NCBI GenBank assembly: GCA_018432935.1
Contig: JAHDSF010000016.1
Coordinates: 1-64,000 of the forward strand
Length of the DNA: 64,000 nt
Direction of reading: 5' to 3'
Source of the DNA: Rhodospirillales bacterium
GTDB lineage: Bacteria; Pseudomonadota; Alphaproteobacteria; Rhodospirillales; Shumkoniaceae
The notes below the pieces were generated by a model. It made no database searches. It was given only the letters and a program-made list of their open reading frames with translations, and was not told the origin of the DNA. Below are positions 57,747 to 64,000 of the stretch, piece after piece. The translations under genes were made by a program, and so were the position numbers. Each line of letters starts with the position of its first letter. The stretch's first letter is position 1.

Positions 57747-59147
57747 GTGGGCAATCGGACTGTCACGTTCGGTCCCTTCCGTTTCGTTCCGGCCCAGCGC
57801 CTCCTCTTCCGGGAAGGGGAGCAGGTGCCTCTTGGCGGCCGTGCACTCGACATCCTGATCGCGTTGACGGGGCGACCGGGCGAGGTCGTGGAAAAGGCGG
57901 AGCTCATGCGCCTCGTCTGGCCCCACGCCACGGTCGGTGAGGACAACCTCAAGTACAACATCTATGTGCTGCGCCGGGCCCTGGACGATATTCGGGGTGG
58001 CGGGAGGTACATCAAGACGGTGCGCGGGCGGGGCTACTGTCTTGCCGCCTCGGTCAGCGTGGCAGAGCAGCCGGCGGTAGCGGGGGCTGGCGCGCCGCAT
58101 GGTGCCGAGGGGCTGCCGCTGCCGCCGACCCTTCTGGTCGGCCGGGACCAGGTGATCGAGGACCTGGCGGCCAGCCTGCCGGACAAGCGGTGCCTCACTA
58201 TCACCGGGGAGGGAGGGGTCGGCAAGACCGCGCTCGCCCTCGCTCTCGCCGGGCGCCTGTCGTGCCGCTACCGCGACGGCGTGTGCTTTGTCGACCTTTC
58301 GCTGATCGAGGATGCGGAGCACGTCGCGGCCGCGCTGGGCCGACGCCTCGGCCTCTCGGGCGGGACCACCGCGCCGCAACTGGTCGAGGTTCTCCGAGAT
58401 CGGCAGATGCTTCTGCTGATCGACACTTGCGAGCATGTCATCGACGCCGTCGCGGTTCTGGCCGGCGAACTCCTGGGCCGCTGTCCGTCGCTGCACGTCC
58501 TGGCCACCAGCCGCGAGCCATTGTGCGCGCCGCGAGAGCACGTCTGCCGGCTCGGCGGTCTTGCCGTGCCGCCCCCGGACAGCGGGGGAACCGCGCGGGC
58601 GGCCCTGGCGTTCGCATCCGTCCGCCTATTCGTGGAGCGGGTCGCGGCGTGCCGCAACGGGTTTCGACTGCCCGACGATCGGGCGCCGTTCGTGTCCGAG
58701 ATCTGCCGTCGGCTCGACGGCAACCCGCTGGCGATCCAGCTTGCGGCCGGACGGGCGGACGTTTTCGGAGCGCGCCGGCTGATCGCGCTGATGGATGAGG
58801 GCTGGTCCCTGCTGGAGGGTGGCTTTCGAACCGCCCCGCCGCGCCAGCGCAGCGTCCGGGCCAGCCATGAGTGGAGCTATCGCTGGCTGACCGAGCCGGA
58901 ACGGGCGGTGCTGTTGCGGCTCTGCCTGCTGACCGGGTCGTTCACCGTCGAAGCCGCCATCGACGCCGTGGGATCAGGGGCTCTGACGAGGCCGAAGGTG
59001 GCCGATATGCTGGCGCGGCTGGTCGCGAAGTCGCTGGTCCGCGCCGACACCAGCGGTCGCGAGCCGCGGTTCTCGATTGCCGAAAGCCTTTGCCTGTTCG
59101 GACGAGACAAGCTGACCCCGACGGGCGACGCCAGAGAGGCAGGGTGA
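57747..59147 (+). CDS. Winged-helix (OmpR-type) and STAND ATPase regulator, short form
   Basis: A 466-residue regulator. An OmpR/PhoB-type winged helix spans about 1-105 (EQVPLGGRALDILIALTGRPGEVV; YVLRRALDD; IKTVRGRGYCL). A STAND NTPase follows: P-loop TGEGGVGKTALAL (about 152-164), Walker B LLLIDTCEHV, and LHVLATSREPL. Most relatives continue with a long TPR-like sensor after the FSIAESLCLFGRDKL position; here the protein ends about there, so the sensor module is missing or separate. GTG start at 57747. Target unknown. Confidence 0.78.
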   Translation: MGNRTVTFGPFRFVPAQRLLFREGEQVPLGGRALDILIALTGRPGEVVEKAELMRLVWPHATVGEDNLKYNIYVLRRALDDIRGGGRYIKTVRGRGYCLAASVSVAEQPAVAGAGAPHGAEGLPLPPTLLVGRDQVIEDLAASLPDKRCLTITGEGGVGKTALALALAGRLSCRYRDGVCFVDLSLIEDAEHVAAALGRRLGLSGGTTAPQLVEVLRDRQMLLLIDTCEHVIDAVAVLAGELLGRCPSLHVLATSREPLCAPREHVCRLGGLAVPPPDSGGTARAALAFASVRLFVERVAACRNGFRLPDDRAPFVSEICRRLDGNPLAIQLAAGRADVFGARRLIALMDEGWSLLEGGFRTAPPRQRSVRASHEWSYRWLTEPERAVLLRLCLLTGSFTVEAAIDAVGSGALTRPKVADMLARLVAKSLVRADTSGREPRFSIAESLCLFGRDKLTPTGDAREAG

Positions 59148-59182
59148 AATCCATCAGCAGTCGGCCGGATGCCCCAACTCCG

Positions 59183-59929
59183 TCACCGCCTCATCAGCGC
59201 GAACACGCCCCAGCCCAGGTATTCGCGCGTGCAGGTGGCGTAGCGCTCGGGCCCCGAGGCCAGTTCGGCGCGGATCTCGTCCGCCAGCTCGTCGCCGGGA
59301 TTGGCTTCGAGCCATCGGCGCATGGTGAGCCACTTGGCCGCCTCGTAGCGGTCCCAGCCGTCCTGGTCGGCGAGGACCATCTCGACGACGTCGCAGCCGA
59401 GGCGGCCGAAGGACGCGAGCAGCTGCGGAAGCATGAGAAAGTCGCCGACGGCGTTGGCATGGCACCCCTTGGCGACCTCGTCCGTCGGCGGCAGCCGGCA
59501 CCAGAAGGGCTCGCCGACCAGGATGATCCCGCCGCCGCGCAGGCTTCGTGCCAGAAGTTCAATCGTGCCGGCGACGCCGCCGCCGATCCAGGTGGCGCCG
59601 AGACAGGCCGCCACGTCGACCTTCTCCTCGGCGACATGACCGGCGGCATCGCCATGGATGAACGTGACGCGCTCGGCGACGCCGAGTTCCGCGGCCCGGC
59701 GCCTCGCCTGCTCGGTGAACAGGGGGCTCATGTCGATGCCGGTGCCGACGATGCCGTGATCGCGGGCCCAGGTGCACAGCATCTCCCCCGAACCGCTGCC
59801 GAGGTCGAGCACCCGGGCCCCCGGTTCCAGACGCAGCGCGGCGCCGAGGGCGGCGAGCTTGTCGGGCGTGATCGGGTTGTGGATGCGGTGGGCGCTTTCC
59901 GTGATGGTGAAGATCCGGGGGATGTCCAT
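59183..59929 (-). CDS. Class I SAM-dependent methyltransferase
   Basis: A 248-residue methyltransferase: SAM motif I VLDLGSGSGEML (about 40-51), GIDMSPLFTEQARRRA, then VAACLGATWIGGG. The substrate is unknown; small-molecule methylation is likely. The start lies 13 bp after the stop of a shrunken antitoxin remnant on the same strand, so it may use that old promoter. Confidence 0.8.
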   Translation of the reverse strand: MDIPRIFTITESAHRIHNPITPDKLAALGAALRLEPGARVLDLGSGSGEMLCTWARDHGIVGTGIDMSPLFTEQARRRAAELGVAERVTFIHGDAAGHVAEEKVDVAACLGATWIGGGVAGTIELLARSLRGGGIILVGEPFWCRLPPTDEVAKGCHANAVGDFLMLPQLLASFGRLGCDVVEMVLADQDGWDRYEAAKWLTMRRWLEANPGDELADEIRAELASGPERYATCTREYLGWGVFALMRR

Positions 59930-59942
59930 TGTGGAGAGTTTC

Positions 59943-60035
59943 CTAGAAGAGAGCCCGGACCTCGGGCTTGAGGGTGCGGCGCTCGATCACTTCCTTGCAG
60001 GGGGGGCGACCGGATCGCCTCGTGCGTGAAGCCAT
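59943..60035 (-). pseudogene. Internally deleted nucleotidyltransferase-antitoxin remnant
   Basis: A 30-residue frame starts MASRTRRSGR and ends EVIERRTLKPEVRALF. The intact gene at 62618-63070 starts MASSTERQRRRR and ends near DVVDRRALKPEMRGRI. Both begin ATGGCTTCA and both have an ACGTGT-type inverted repeat upstream, so this looks like a copy that kept promoter, start and C-terminus but lost the catalytic core (no GSxxRGxxxxxSDxD). It may still be translated. Confidence 0.6.
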
Positions 60036-60068
60036 CCCGGCGCGCCTTCCGCACCGGAAGGATACCGT

Positions 60069-60080
60069 GTTACGTGTGAC
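60069..60080. promoter_or_regulatory. GTTACGTGTGAC inverted repeat
   Basis: An almost perfect 5-bp inverted repeat (GTTAC/GTGAC around GT) lies 34 bp before the remnant's start. It matches GTTACGTGTAAC upstream of the intact nucleotidyltransferase gene (63105-63116). Confidence 0.45.
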
Positions 60081-60241
60081 ATTCAAGGACGGCGCGACAA
60101 TTCTCGATCCGGCCCAAACGTCTTGCGGCATGGTCAGCCATGTCGTGCTGATCACCAGGAAAAAAGGCGGGCCGGGGGCTCGCGCCGCGGGCGGCGGCTG
60201 CCATATCAGTAGGCCCTGACGACTTCACGCGACGGAGAGAG

Positions 60242-60601
60242 ATGAGCGGTTTCAAGAATCCCGGCTTCAGTGACCGCCTCGGCACGGCGGCCGAGGCCAA
60301 GAAAGCCCTGCTGGAAAAGTTCCGGGCCCGCCCGGGCGCGGCCGACCCGGAGGTCGCCGAGAGGCTGGTCGCCCGCGAGGCGACCCGCGCCGCCCGCGAC
60401 GCGCGCCGGGCCGAGAAGAAGGCTGCCAAGGAAGCGGCGGAAGCTCTCCGCAAGGCAGAGGCCAAGCGGCTCGAGGAGGAACGCATCGCCCGCGAGGCGG
60501 CAGAGGTCGCCGAGGCCGAGCGCAACGAACTCACCCTCAAGGCCCAGCAGAAGGCCGCCCGCGACGCCCGCTACGCCGCGCGCAAGGCACGCCGGAAGTA
60601 G
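60242..60601 (+). CDS. DUF6481 family protein
   Basis: A 119-residue, highly charged, mostly helical protein rich in Ala, Lys, Arg and Glu. The N-terminus MSGFKNPGFSDRLGTAAEAKKALLEKFRARPG is characteristic of DUF6481; residues 40-115 are probably a single long helix or coiled coil. No known function. GGAGAGAG precedes the ATG. Confidence 0.75.
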   Translation: MSGFKNPGFSDRLGTAAEAKKALLEKFRARPGAADPEVAERLVAREATRAARDARRAEKKAAKEAAEALRKAEAKRLEEERIAREAAEVAEAERNELTLKAQQKAARDARYAARKARRK

Positions 60602-60844
60602 CCGCAGCGGCGCAGCACGGTTCGCCGGGGCCGAAGCTTGGTACCGTTCTTCGACCGGGGGACGCGTGCGCTGGCGCGAGGGTTGGGCAACTTGACGTGC
60701 AGGGCCTCGCCGCCGGACTGCGTGGTCACCCGACGATCCGGGAGCCCGCGTCGGGTTGGCCGGGCCTGGTTCGTTCTCGAAGGGGTTCCCCCCCGAACTG
60801 CCCCGTAACTGCCGAGGTCTCCTTTTTCCGGAAGGCGCGTCCTC

Positions 60845-61366
60845 ATGCCGATCTCCCTCGCGCGACGCTGGATCGAAGTGAACGACCGCATGCAGCGGGG
60901 CTATGCCTACGAGCTTGCCGCCCCCGAGGGGCGCGATTTCCATCCCGACTTCCGGCCGGAGCTGACGCCCAAGGAGATGCTCGCCCTCGGCGTGTTCGGC
61001 GGCAAGTACATGACCGATACCCGGGCCGAGTTCCCGGCGGACTGGTTCGAGGGCGCGAAGCTGTCGCCGGAGCGCGCGGACCCTTCGCTCAACTTCTTCG
61101 GCGTGGCGGCGAGCCAGCCGCTGTCCGTGTGGCGCGCCAAGGGCTGGATCCACCCCGACGATCCCCGCGGCTGGTTCCAGTGGTACTGCCGCTACCACCT
61201 CGGCCGCCGCCTGCCCGAGGAGGACGACCGCCAGATCCGCCGCTGGAAGGCCATGCGCCGCCACATCGCCCAGATCCGCCGCCACTGCCGTCCCGGCGAC
61301 TGCTCCTGCCGCCGCCGCCAGCGCCAGGCGTTGCTGCAGTGGGCGTACGACAGCCGGAGGATGTAG
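60845..61366 (+). CDS. Conserved hypothetical protein with Cys/Arg-rich C-terminus
   Basis: A 173-residue soluble protein. FGVFGGKYM-like LGVFGGKYMTDTRAEFPADWF and FNFFGV-like LNFFGVAASQPLSVWRAKGWI segments and a C-terminal CRPGDCSCRRRQRQALLQWAYDSR look conserved, and the Trp-rich middle suggests a compact fold. I have a vague sense of similar bacterial and fungal proteins but no family name to offer. The cysteines could bind metal. Confidence 0.65.
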   Translation: MPISLARRWIEVNDRMQRGYAYELAAPEGRDFHPDFRPELTPKEMLALGVFGGKYMTDTRAEFPADWFEGAKLSPERADPSLNFFGVAASQPLSVWRAKGWIHPDDPRGWFQWYCRYHLGRRLPEEDDRQIRRWKAMRRHIAQIRRHCRPGDCSCRRRQRQALLQWAYDSRRM

Positions 61367-61406
61367 AAGGCGACGGGCGAATGCCGGCCGGGTGTGAAGG
61401 CGCCCG

Positions 61407-62000
61407 CTAACGACCCCAGTCCTTGACGGCGAGTGCCCGGACGAGCTCGCAGTCGTCGTCGACGCGCCGGAACACGGCGATCTCCTCGCACCGCTTGATC
61501 TCCCACGCGCTCGGGTCACGGAGCGGGTTACCCAATGTGGCAGCATCACACCCCGGGGGCGTCGAGCCGCGCTCCTCGAGGCGAACTCGGATGTCGTCCG
61601 GCATCGTCAGCCAGGTATTGCTGAGAACGGGCGCCGCGACCTTGGCGAGCGCGATATAGCTGGAGACGAATACGCGCTCGTCTCCCATCCAGTCGTCGGG
61701 AGGATAGGCGTTGGCCAGGAAGATGATGTTGCCGACGCGCAGATATCCGAGGTCGCGTTCCCGAAACTCGGCCGTTACGGCGTCGGCAAACTCGTCCGAC
61801 AGGCTGCCGTGCACCTTGATGGAATGGAGTTCGCGCACCGCCCACCAGGGAAGGCGTTGCTGCGAACGCTCCCAGCTCCCGCTACAGAAGGGGTAGTAGA
61901 TGAAGAACTGGCTCGCGATGAAGGCGAGGACGGCGGCGGGACCCAGGTAGGCGAACCACCAGGAGCGGAAGTGACGCGCAGCGGCATGGAGGATGTTCAT
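61407..62000 (-). CDS. Membrane-anchored hypothetical protein
   Basis: A 197-residue protein with one N-terminal transmembrane segment (about 17-37, YLGPAAVLAFIASQFFIYYP) and a soluble remainder with several cysteines. I recognise no family. The upstream region carries an ACGTGT-type inverted repeat (62022-62062). ATG 62000 was chosen; the frame continues upstream for 23 codons. Confidence 0.6.
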   Translation of the reverse strand: MNILHAAARHFRSWWFAYLGPAAVLAFIASQFFIYYPFCSGSWERSQQRLPWWAVRELHSIKVHGSLSDEFADAVTAEFRERDLGYLRVGNIIFLANAYPPDDWMGDERVFVSSYIALAKVAAPVLSNTWLTMPDDIRVRLEERGSTPPGCDAATLGNPLRDPSAWEIKRCEEIAVFRRVDDDCELVRALAVKDWGR

Positions 62001-62021
62001 CGAGGAGCCGGGTGCTACAAC

Positions 62022-62062
62022 ACTTTCACGTGTGTCACTATAGATCGTAGACACGTAAAAGT
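62022..62062. promoter_or_regulatory. Imperfect inverted repeat with ACGTGT core
   Basis: The arms at 62022-62036 (containing TTTCACGTGTGTC) and 62050-62062 (GACACGTAAAAGT) pair with one bulge and one mismatch, 22 bp before the membrane-anchored gene. The core is shared with the repeats at 60069 and 63105. Confidence 0.4.
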
Positions 62063-62274
62063 AAAGCACGCCATGCGCCGGCGTCCTGGTCCGCCGATGC
62101 CCGGTCAGGTCGGCACCACGGCGGGATTTTGCTTCTGCGCTCGCGTCAAACGCTCCATGAGCCCCGGGGCCAGGAGGGCGTCGCGGGCTTCCGTCTCACC
62201 CGACAGCCTGTATAAGGCCACACCCCACCTCGCCTCGATCCTTTCCGCCCCGAGGGGCAGAGAGGAAGCGCGGC

Positions 62275-62628
62275 TCAGCCTTCCGGCGGCAGCCCGGCCA
62301 ACGCCCCTTCGGCCATCGCCTGCAAGGCATCGAGGCGGCGTTCGACGTAGCCCCAGATCAGTTCCGGGTGGACGGCCTCGTAGTCGTGCCGCAGCACGCT
62401 GCCGAAATGGCGCAGCGCCTTCAGGCCGGCATCCGGGAATTCCTCGTCGTAGACATCGCCCAGCTTTCGCGCCGCCTCGGCGATCCGTTCAAAACAGCGC
62501 TCGACGGCATCCTGGACGAGGGCGCTGTCCAGGAACGCCCCCTTGTCCATGCCGGCGGTGTAGGTGCGGATGCGCGCCACGTTGTCGAGGATGTCGGCCA
62601 GACGTTGCCGCCGGCGTTCAGAAGGCAT
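62275..62628 (-). CDS. hepT: HepT-like (DUF86) toxin
   Basis: A 117-residue helical protein of the HEPN/HepT family. Motif region ALRHFGSVLRHDYEAV (about 77-92) carries the Arg and HxY residues of the RNase motif, with Ser where many relatives have Asn. The partner nucleotidyltransferase lies directly upstream and overlaps it by 11 bp, which is the usual MNT-HEPN arrangement. Known role: RNA-cleaving toxin that is inactivated by AMPylation through its partner. Confidence 0.82.
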   Translation of the reverse strand: MPSERRRQRLADILDNVARIRTYTAGMDKGAFLDSALVQDAVERCFERIAEAARKLGDVYDEEFPDAGLKALRHFGSVLRHDYEAVHPELIWGYVERRLDALQAMAEGALAGLPPEG

Positions 62629-63070
62629 GGATCATGTCCTCTTCGATGCGGCCGCGCATCTCGGGCTTGAGGGCGCGGCGGTCAACCACGTCGACCGCGG
62701 CGAAGGGCAGGGCGCGTCGCACCGCCTCGGCGGCCGCGAAGAGATCCACGAGGTCGCGCACCCGCGCCGGGTCGAGGTCGAGGGCGATATCGACGTCGCT
62801 GTCCTCGCGCTCCTCGCCGCGCGCGGTGCTGCCGAACACCCCGGCATGAACCACGCCGAGGCCCTCCAGGCCGGGCCGCGCCTTGCGCAAGCAGCGGATC
62901 GCGGCTGCCAGCCGCGAGCCGGGTTCCGCGGGAAGCCTCTCGACGATCGCGTTGGCGAAACGGCGCACGCGAAGCGCCTCGCCGGACGGGACCGTTACAG
63001 TCACGTCCACGAACCCTGCGTCGCGCAGCCGCTGCCTTCGGCGCCTCTGGCGCTCAGTTGATGAAGCCAT
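62618..63070 (-). CDS. MNT-type nucleotidyltransferase antitoxin with N-terminal DNA-binding-like extension
   Basis: A 150-residue antitoxin. Residues about 70-150 form the minimal nucleotidyltransferase with GSTARGEEREDSDVDI. About 45 residues precede it, with a basic run (ERQRRRRQRLRDAG) and VTVTVPSG, which resembles a ribbon-helix-helix antitoxin domain; such a fusion would allow autoregulation. ATG 63070 gives this architecture; the palindrome at 63105-63116 is 35 bp upstream. Confidence 0.78.
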   Translation of the reverse strand: MASSTERQRRRRQRLRDAGFVDVTVTVPSGEALRVRRFANAIVERLPAEPGSRLAAAIRCLRKARPGLEGLGVVHAGVFGSTARGEEREDSDVDIALDLDPARVRDLVDLFAAAEAVRRALPFAAVDVVDRRALKPEMRGRIEEDMIHAF

Positions 63071-63104
63071 GTTTGCACCTCGGTCGTCGCAGGGAATGTA
63101 AGAC

Positions 63105-63116
63105 GTTACGTGTAAC
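63105..63116. promoter_or_regulatory. GTTAC-GT-GTAAC palindrome
   Basis: A perfect 5-bp inverted repeat with a 2-bp centre, 35 bp upstream of the antitoxin start. A candidate autoregulatory operator. Confidence 0.5.
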
Positions 63117-63275
63117 GGCGCAAGAAGGGCTCGCCGCGCTTCATCAGTCTGCACGGTGGTGCCGGGCCTGGCGGCTGACGTGAGATAAGTATGGTGTCAT
63201 CGGAATTCCACAGACGGGCTGTTGAGATTGCGGGCTTTGGGATATGGTTCTCCGATAGGGTTGAGGGGGGTGGTC

Positions 63276-64000
63276 ATGAACAATAACGGGAACGCGGCTC
63301 GTCCGAAGGTAACTTTCGTAGAGCAGGATGCGCCTATCGAGGAGTATGGCCGAGCGCTTTATGCAGTGGCCCGGTCGGTGCTTCGTGCCCACCTTGACGC
63401 TTTAAGCGATGAGGATCTTGCCGACCTGAATACTCCACTGTCCGAAGTGCGGATGAGACAGTTGGCCAAGGTGTGTCGACTCGACCGGGACTTGGGGATG
63501 AGGGGGGACGGCTTCGAGTGGGCCGTGCACGAGGCCATCCTGGGCAAAGAACAGAGAGTCTTGACACCCCTTTCCGAGGCAATGGAACGCGCAACCAAGT
63601 ACCTGAAGGACGTCGAGCCAAACTCCCTGATGTTTGGTCAAGAACGGGCCCGCTATCTCGGCTTCACAGACGCCGTTGTTGACGAGGCAGGTACGGATGC
63701 GTTCTTGCTTCCGGAAGGAAGTGGTCGACCCTTTAGGTTCGGCCCTTGGGTGGCCACGGCGGCCGCGGGAAAGGCGGCGGAACCCTATCTGCCGGATCGA
63801 ATTAAGGCGATCTGGAAGACGGATCTCTTCTTGTCGGGTGCGCACAATCCCCGATATCTCGCAGCGACGGTGAAGTCAAACTTTGACCTATTGGAGGGAG
63901 GGCGAGGCCTTCGCATCGGTATTGTTCCTGAATCTCCTGCACACAACCGCAGCGGAATTCGATACAGCACGAGCCATAAGCTCTGGGTTGTCAGCTTAGC
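63276..64000 (+). CDS. Uncharacterised protein, truncated by the window end
   Basis: At least 241 residues, starting MNNNGNAARPKVTFVEQD and running off the right edge. Codon use is clearly AT-richer than the surroundings (many AAT, GTA, TAT, TTA), suggesting transfer. TDLFLSGAHNPRYLAATVKSN contains an Asp followed by a beta-strand-like TVK, a spacing that would fit a PD-(D/E)xK nuclease core, and GLRIGIVPES follows. This is a weak structural guess; no family is recognised. RBS GAGGGGGG at 63263. Location next to a toxin-antitoxin pair fits a defence island. Confidence 0.6.
   Translation, partial: MNNNGNAARPKVTFVEQDAPIEEYGRALYAVARSVLRAHLDALSDEDLADLNTPLSEVRMRQLAKVCRLDRDLGMRGDGFEWAVHEAILGKEQRVLTPLSEAMERATKYLKDVEPNSLMFGQERARYLGFTDAVVDEAGTDAFLLPEGSGRPFRFGPWVATAAAGKAAEPYLPDRIKAIWKTDLFLSGAHNPRYLAATVKSNFDLLEGGRGLRIGIVPESPAHNRSGIRYSTSHKLWVVSL

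Noticed and set aside
57559..57858. Plus-strand frame starting MMAISNAFETYFVVVYSELL
   Set aside because: No RBS, overlaps the start of the winged-helix gene in another frame, and no family pattern.

Overview
The window is high-GC DNA from an alphaproteobacterium, most likely of the Rhodospirillales type. The order is inferred from gene content, not computed. The evidence is a CcrM GANTC methyltransferase with GANTC sites crowding its own promoter, an LdtR-type MarR regulator, an ErpA-Dgt-ArgS-SPOR-NagZ-M50-ScpAB-TatABC-SerS-SurE-Pcm gene order, DUF4389/DUF815/DUF6481 proteins, and frequent GTG/TTG starts with 4-bp ATGA/GTGA overlaps. No rRNA, tRNA, CRISPR array, IS element or complete prophage was seen.

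Layout. 1-3.7 kb: the 5' end of hemN, ldtR, a Hpt-REC-REC-GGDEF signalling protein, gmhB and a STAS protein. 3.7-8.3 kb: a branched-chain-amino-acid-type ABC importer (livK, a fused livH-livM, livG, livF). 8.3-17.2 kb: AI-2E-family permease, M20 amidohydrolase, ilvD, a hemerythrin-receiver fusion, xth, a secreted HEKHH protein, and a 2OG-Fe(II) oxygenase overlapped by ada. 17.3-29.3 kb: the conserved core block erpA | dgt-argS-SPOR-nagZ-M50-scpA-scpB, tatABC, serS-surE-pcm. The lysM/M23 peptidase (nlpD-like) and DUF815 ATPase that often follow pcm appear only at 38-41.6 kb.

Between them (30.1-37.9 kb) lies a catabolic island. On the minus strand it carries a DUF1537 four-carbon acid sugar kinase, an Asp/Glu-racemase-fold protein lacking its second catalytic cysteine, TRAP dctP/Q/M, a DeoR regulator and a class I aldolase; a divergent pdxA2 is on the plus strand. 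The kinase plus PdxA2 pair fits a D-threonate-like route to dihydroxyacetone phosphate. The aldolase and the odd racemase-like protein suggest a variant pathway.

41.8-46.5 kb: a sulfolactate module (suyA, suyB, a comC-like dehydrogenase) with a divergent GntR/UTRA regulator, a clean palindrome in the shared promoter, and a second DeoR-family regulator. 46.7-48.3 kb: two paralogous secreted peptidoglycan-binding proteins with Gly/Ser-rich tails. 48.4-53 kb: rnhB, ccrM (seven GANTC sites in 88 bp before it), an AbgB-like amidohydrolase and an Fsr-like MFS pump. 53.2-59.1 kb: a DUF5368 membrane protein, a Tat-exported SQR-like flavoprotein, a chemoreceptor and a winged-helix/STAND ATPase. 59.2-64 kb is accessory: a SAM methyltransferase behind a shrunken antitoxin remnant, DUF6481, two uncharacterised proteins, a HepT/nucleotidyltransferase toxin-antitoxin pair, and an AT-richer gene cut by the window end. 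Three ACGTGT-cored inverted repeats recur upstream of minus-strand genes in this last region.
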